DNA from: JALHTV01 sp049510055
GTDB lineage: Bacteria; Planctomycetota; Phycisphaerae; SM23-33
DNA: 15,083 nt
Reading direction: 5' to 3'
Assembly (NCBI GenBank): GCA_049510055.1
Contig: JBEKZI010000051.1
Span: forward strand, 1-15,083
Under the pieces are notes generated by a model, which worked only from the letters and a program-made list of their open reading frames with translations, ran no database searches and was not told where the DNA came from. The translations under genes were made by a program, and so were the position numbers. Every line of letters begins with the position of its first letter. Within the stretch, counting starts at the first letter, position 1. This document shows positions 13,984-15,083 of the stretch, one piece after another.

Positions 13984-15083
13984 CTATTTCTGCCCGGTCC
14001 TTGCCATCGCGGTCGCGACGGCCTGGCGATCGTACTTGTACGAGGCCGCACAGGCGCCCTCGGAAGACACCATGCACGGGCCCAGCGGATCGCGCGGCGT
14101 GCAGCGGCGGGCAAACAGCGGGCAATCCGTCGGCAGCAGGCGCCCGCAGATGACCTCGCCGCAGCGGCAGCCGGGAAGCTCGTAGCTTTCCATCGGCGGC
14201 AAATCAAACCGCCGCGCCGCGTCGAACGCCGCATACTCCGGCCGCAGCACCAGGCCGCTTTGCGGAATCACGCCCAACGCTCGCCAGGGAACGTCGGCCA
14301 CGGCGAACACTTCCTCCAGCAGATGCTTCGCCGTCACGTTGCCGCCGGCGGAGACTGCAAGGTACACGCTCGCCGCCGCGGGCTTATCCTCGGCGAGCTG
14401 CTCCAGAATAGCCGTCAGGCCCAGGAGGATTTGCGACGGATCGAATCCCGCCACCACGCACGGCCGGCGGTACTTGCGGACGATAGGCTCGTAGGCCGCG
14501 TAGCCCAGGATCACGCTGACGTGGCCGGGGCACAGGAAACCGTCGATGGCCACCTGACCCCCCGCCAGCAGCGCCTCCATGGCCGGCAACACGAGCTTGT
14601 GGGCGGCAAGGACGCTGAAATTTTTCAGAGACTCCTTTCGTGCCCGCCGCACGGCAAGGGCCGTGCCCGGCGCGGTCGTCTCGAACCCCACGGCCAGGAA
14701 GACCACCTGTCGCTGCGGCCGGGCGGCCGCCAGTTCCACGGCCTGGTCGGCGGAATAGACCACCTCCACCTCGGCGCCGCGGGCGCGGGCCTCGGCCAGG
14801 GAGCCCTCCCGGCCCGGCACGCGGACCATGTCGCCGTAGGTGGCCACGATGGGCGCCTCGCCGCAGGCCCCCAGCGCCAGGCGGACGGCCTGGTCGATGT
14901 AGGACTGGTCCGTCACGCACACCGGGCACCCCGGCCCGCTCACCAGCCGCAGCAACGGCGGCAGCAGGCTGCGCAGGCCGCTGCGGGCGATGGCCGTCGT
15001 GTGCGTGCCGCAGATTTCCATAATCTGGATGCCGCGGCCAGCCAGCCGGTCGGCTAAACGGCAGAGCCTTTGGCGTATGTCGT
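13984..15083 (-). CDS. hypD: Hydrogenase maturation protein HypD, 5' end cut by window edge
   Basis: The frame is open to the right edge, leaving about 366 residues visible. An ATG at 15021 is internal: in-frame sequence upstream of it (QRLCRLADRLAGRGIQI) matches the usual HypD N-terminus, so only a short piece is missing. HypD with HypC forms the scaffold on which Fe(CN)2CO is assembled. Visible hallmarks are MEICGTHTTAIARSG with the key cysteine, GPGCPVCVT, VFLAVGFETTAPGTA, FLCPGHVSVILG, and the C-terminal 4Fe-4S region GCRCGEVICG followed by CPLFARRCTPRDPLGPCMVSSEGAC. All expected cysteines seem present. It is the upstream-most gene of the hydrogenase run in this window; its promoter and any further hyp genes lie beyond the edge. 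Confidence 0.95.
   Translation of the reverse strand, partial: DIRQRLCRLADRLAGRGIQIMEICGTHTTAIARSGLRSLLPPLLRLVSGPGCPVCVTDQSYIDQAVRLALGACGEAPIVATYGDMVRVPGREGSLAEARARGAEVEVVYSADQAVELAAARPQRQVVFLAVGFETTAPGTALAVRRARKESLKNFSVLAAHKLVLPAMEALLAGGQVAIDGFLCPGHVSVILGYAAYEPIVRKYRRPCVVAGFDPSQILLGLTAILEQLAEDKPAAASVYLAVSAGGNVTAKHLLEEVFAVADVPWRALGVIPQSGLVLRPEYAAFDAARRFDLPPMESYELPGCRCGEVICGRLLPTDCPLFARRCTPRDPLGPCMVSSEGACAASYKYDRQAVATAMARTGQK

Noticed and set aside
13983..14234. 84-residue N-terminal extension of HypE
   Set aside because: It is hypD sequence read in another frame (Arg-rich); the HypE family starts at the ATG at 13982.
13963..15057. 364-codon plus-strand frame opposite hypD
   Set aside because: HypD is unambiguous on the minus strand; this is its complement shadow.

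Overview
This is a GC-rich bacterial window with dense coding on both strands. It contains no RNA genes, insertion sequences or CRISPR array that I can see. The mix of genes suggests an environmental bacterium of the Planctomycetota/PVC kind, probably with an anaerobic or microaerobic lifestyle: a GH28 pectin-type hydrolase, an EF-G2-like GTPase, an unusual cysteine-poor L28, scattered translation genes and a cytoplasmic [NiFe]-hydrogenase. That placement is an inference from gene content; no phylogenetic marker in the window settles it.

Left part (1-6810). The window opens in the 3' end of a GH28 glycoside hydrolase. A translation block follows: an EF-G-like GTPase (722-2770), ribosomal protein L28 (2790-3059), asparaginyl-tRNA synthetase (3130-4524), initiation factor IF-1 on the opposite strand (4594-4821), and GatC and GatA (4976-6810) of the tRNA-dependent amidotransferase. 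infA and gatC are transcribed divergently from two back-to-back sigma-70-like promoters, each with a 17-bp spacer. A third good promoter precedes the EF-G gene. gatB is not next to gatCA.

Middle (6918-8711). A secreted protein of unknown function sits where gatB might have been expected. It has a clean signal peptide, a region resembling DUF4139 proteins, and a striking tryptophan-rich loop near its C-terminus.

Right part (8725-15083, minus strand). This is one operon-like run, read right to left: hypD (cut by the window edge), hypE, then hydB-hydG-hydD-hydA. The four structural genes encode the beta (4Fe-4S), gamma (FAD/NAD(P)/2Fe-2S), delta (small, three 4Fe-4S) and alpha (NiFe large) subunits of a group 3b, sulfhydrogenase-type, NAD(P)-linked [NiFe]-hydrogenase. 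HypD and HypE help to build the Fe(CN)2CO part of its active site. Most junctions are within about 40 nt or overlapping, which fits translational coupling. The exception is a 93-nt gap between hypE and hydB, which may hold an internal promoter. Electrons from H2 would pass from the NiFe site through the FeS clusters of the small and beta subunits to FAD and NAD(P) on the gamma subunit, or in reverse to dispose of reductant as H2.

Nothing here is certainly a new system. The points most worth a second look are the Trp-rich secreted protein, the basic N-terminal extension on the hydrogenase small subunit, the altered GTPase motifs of the EF-G homologue and the divergent infA/gatC promoter region.
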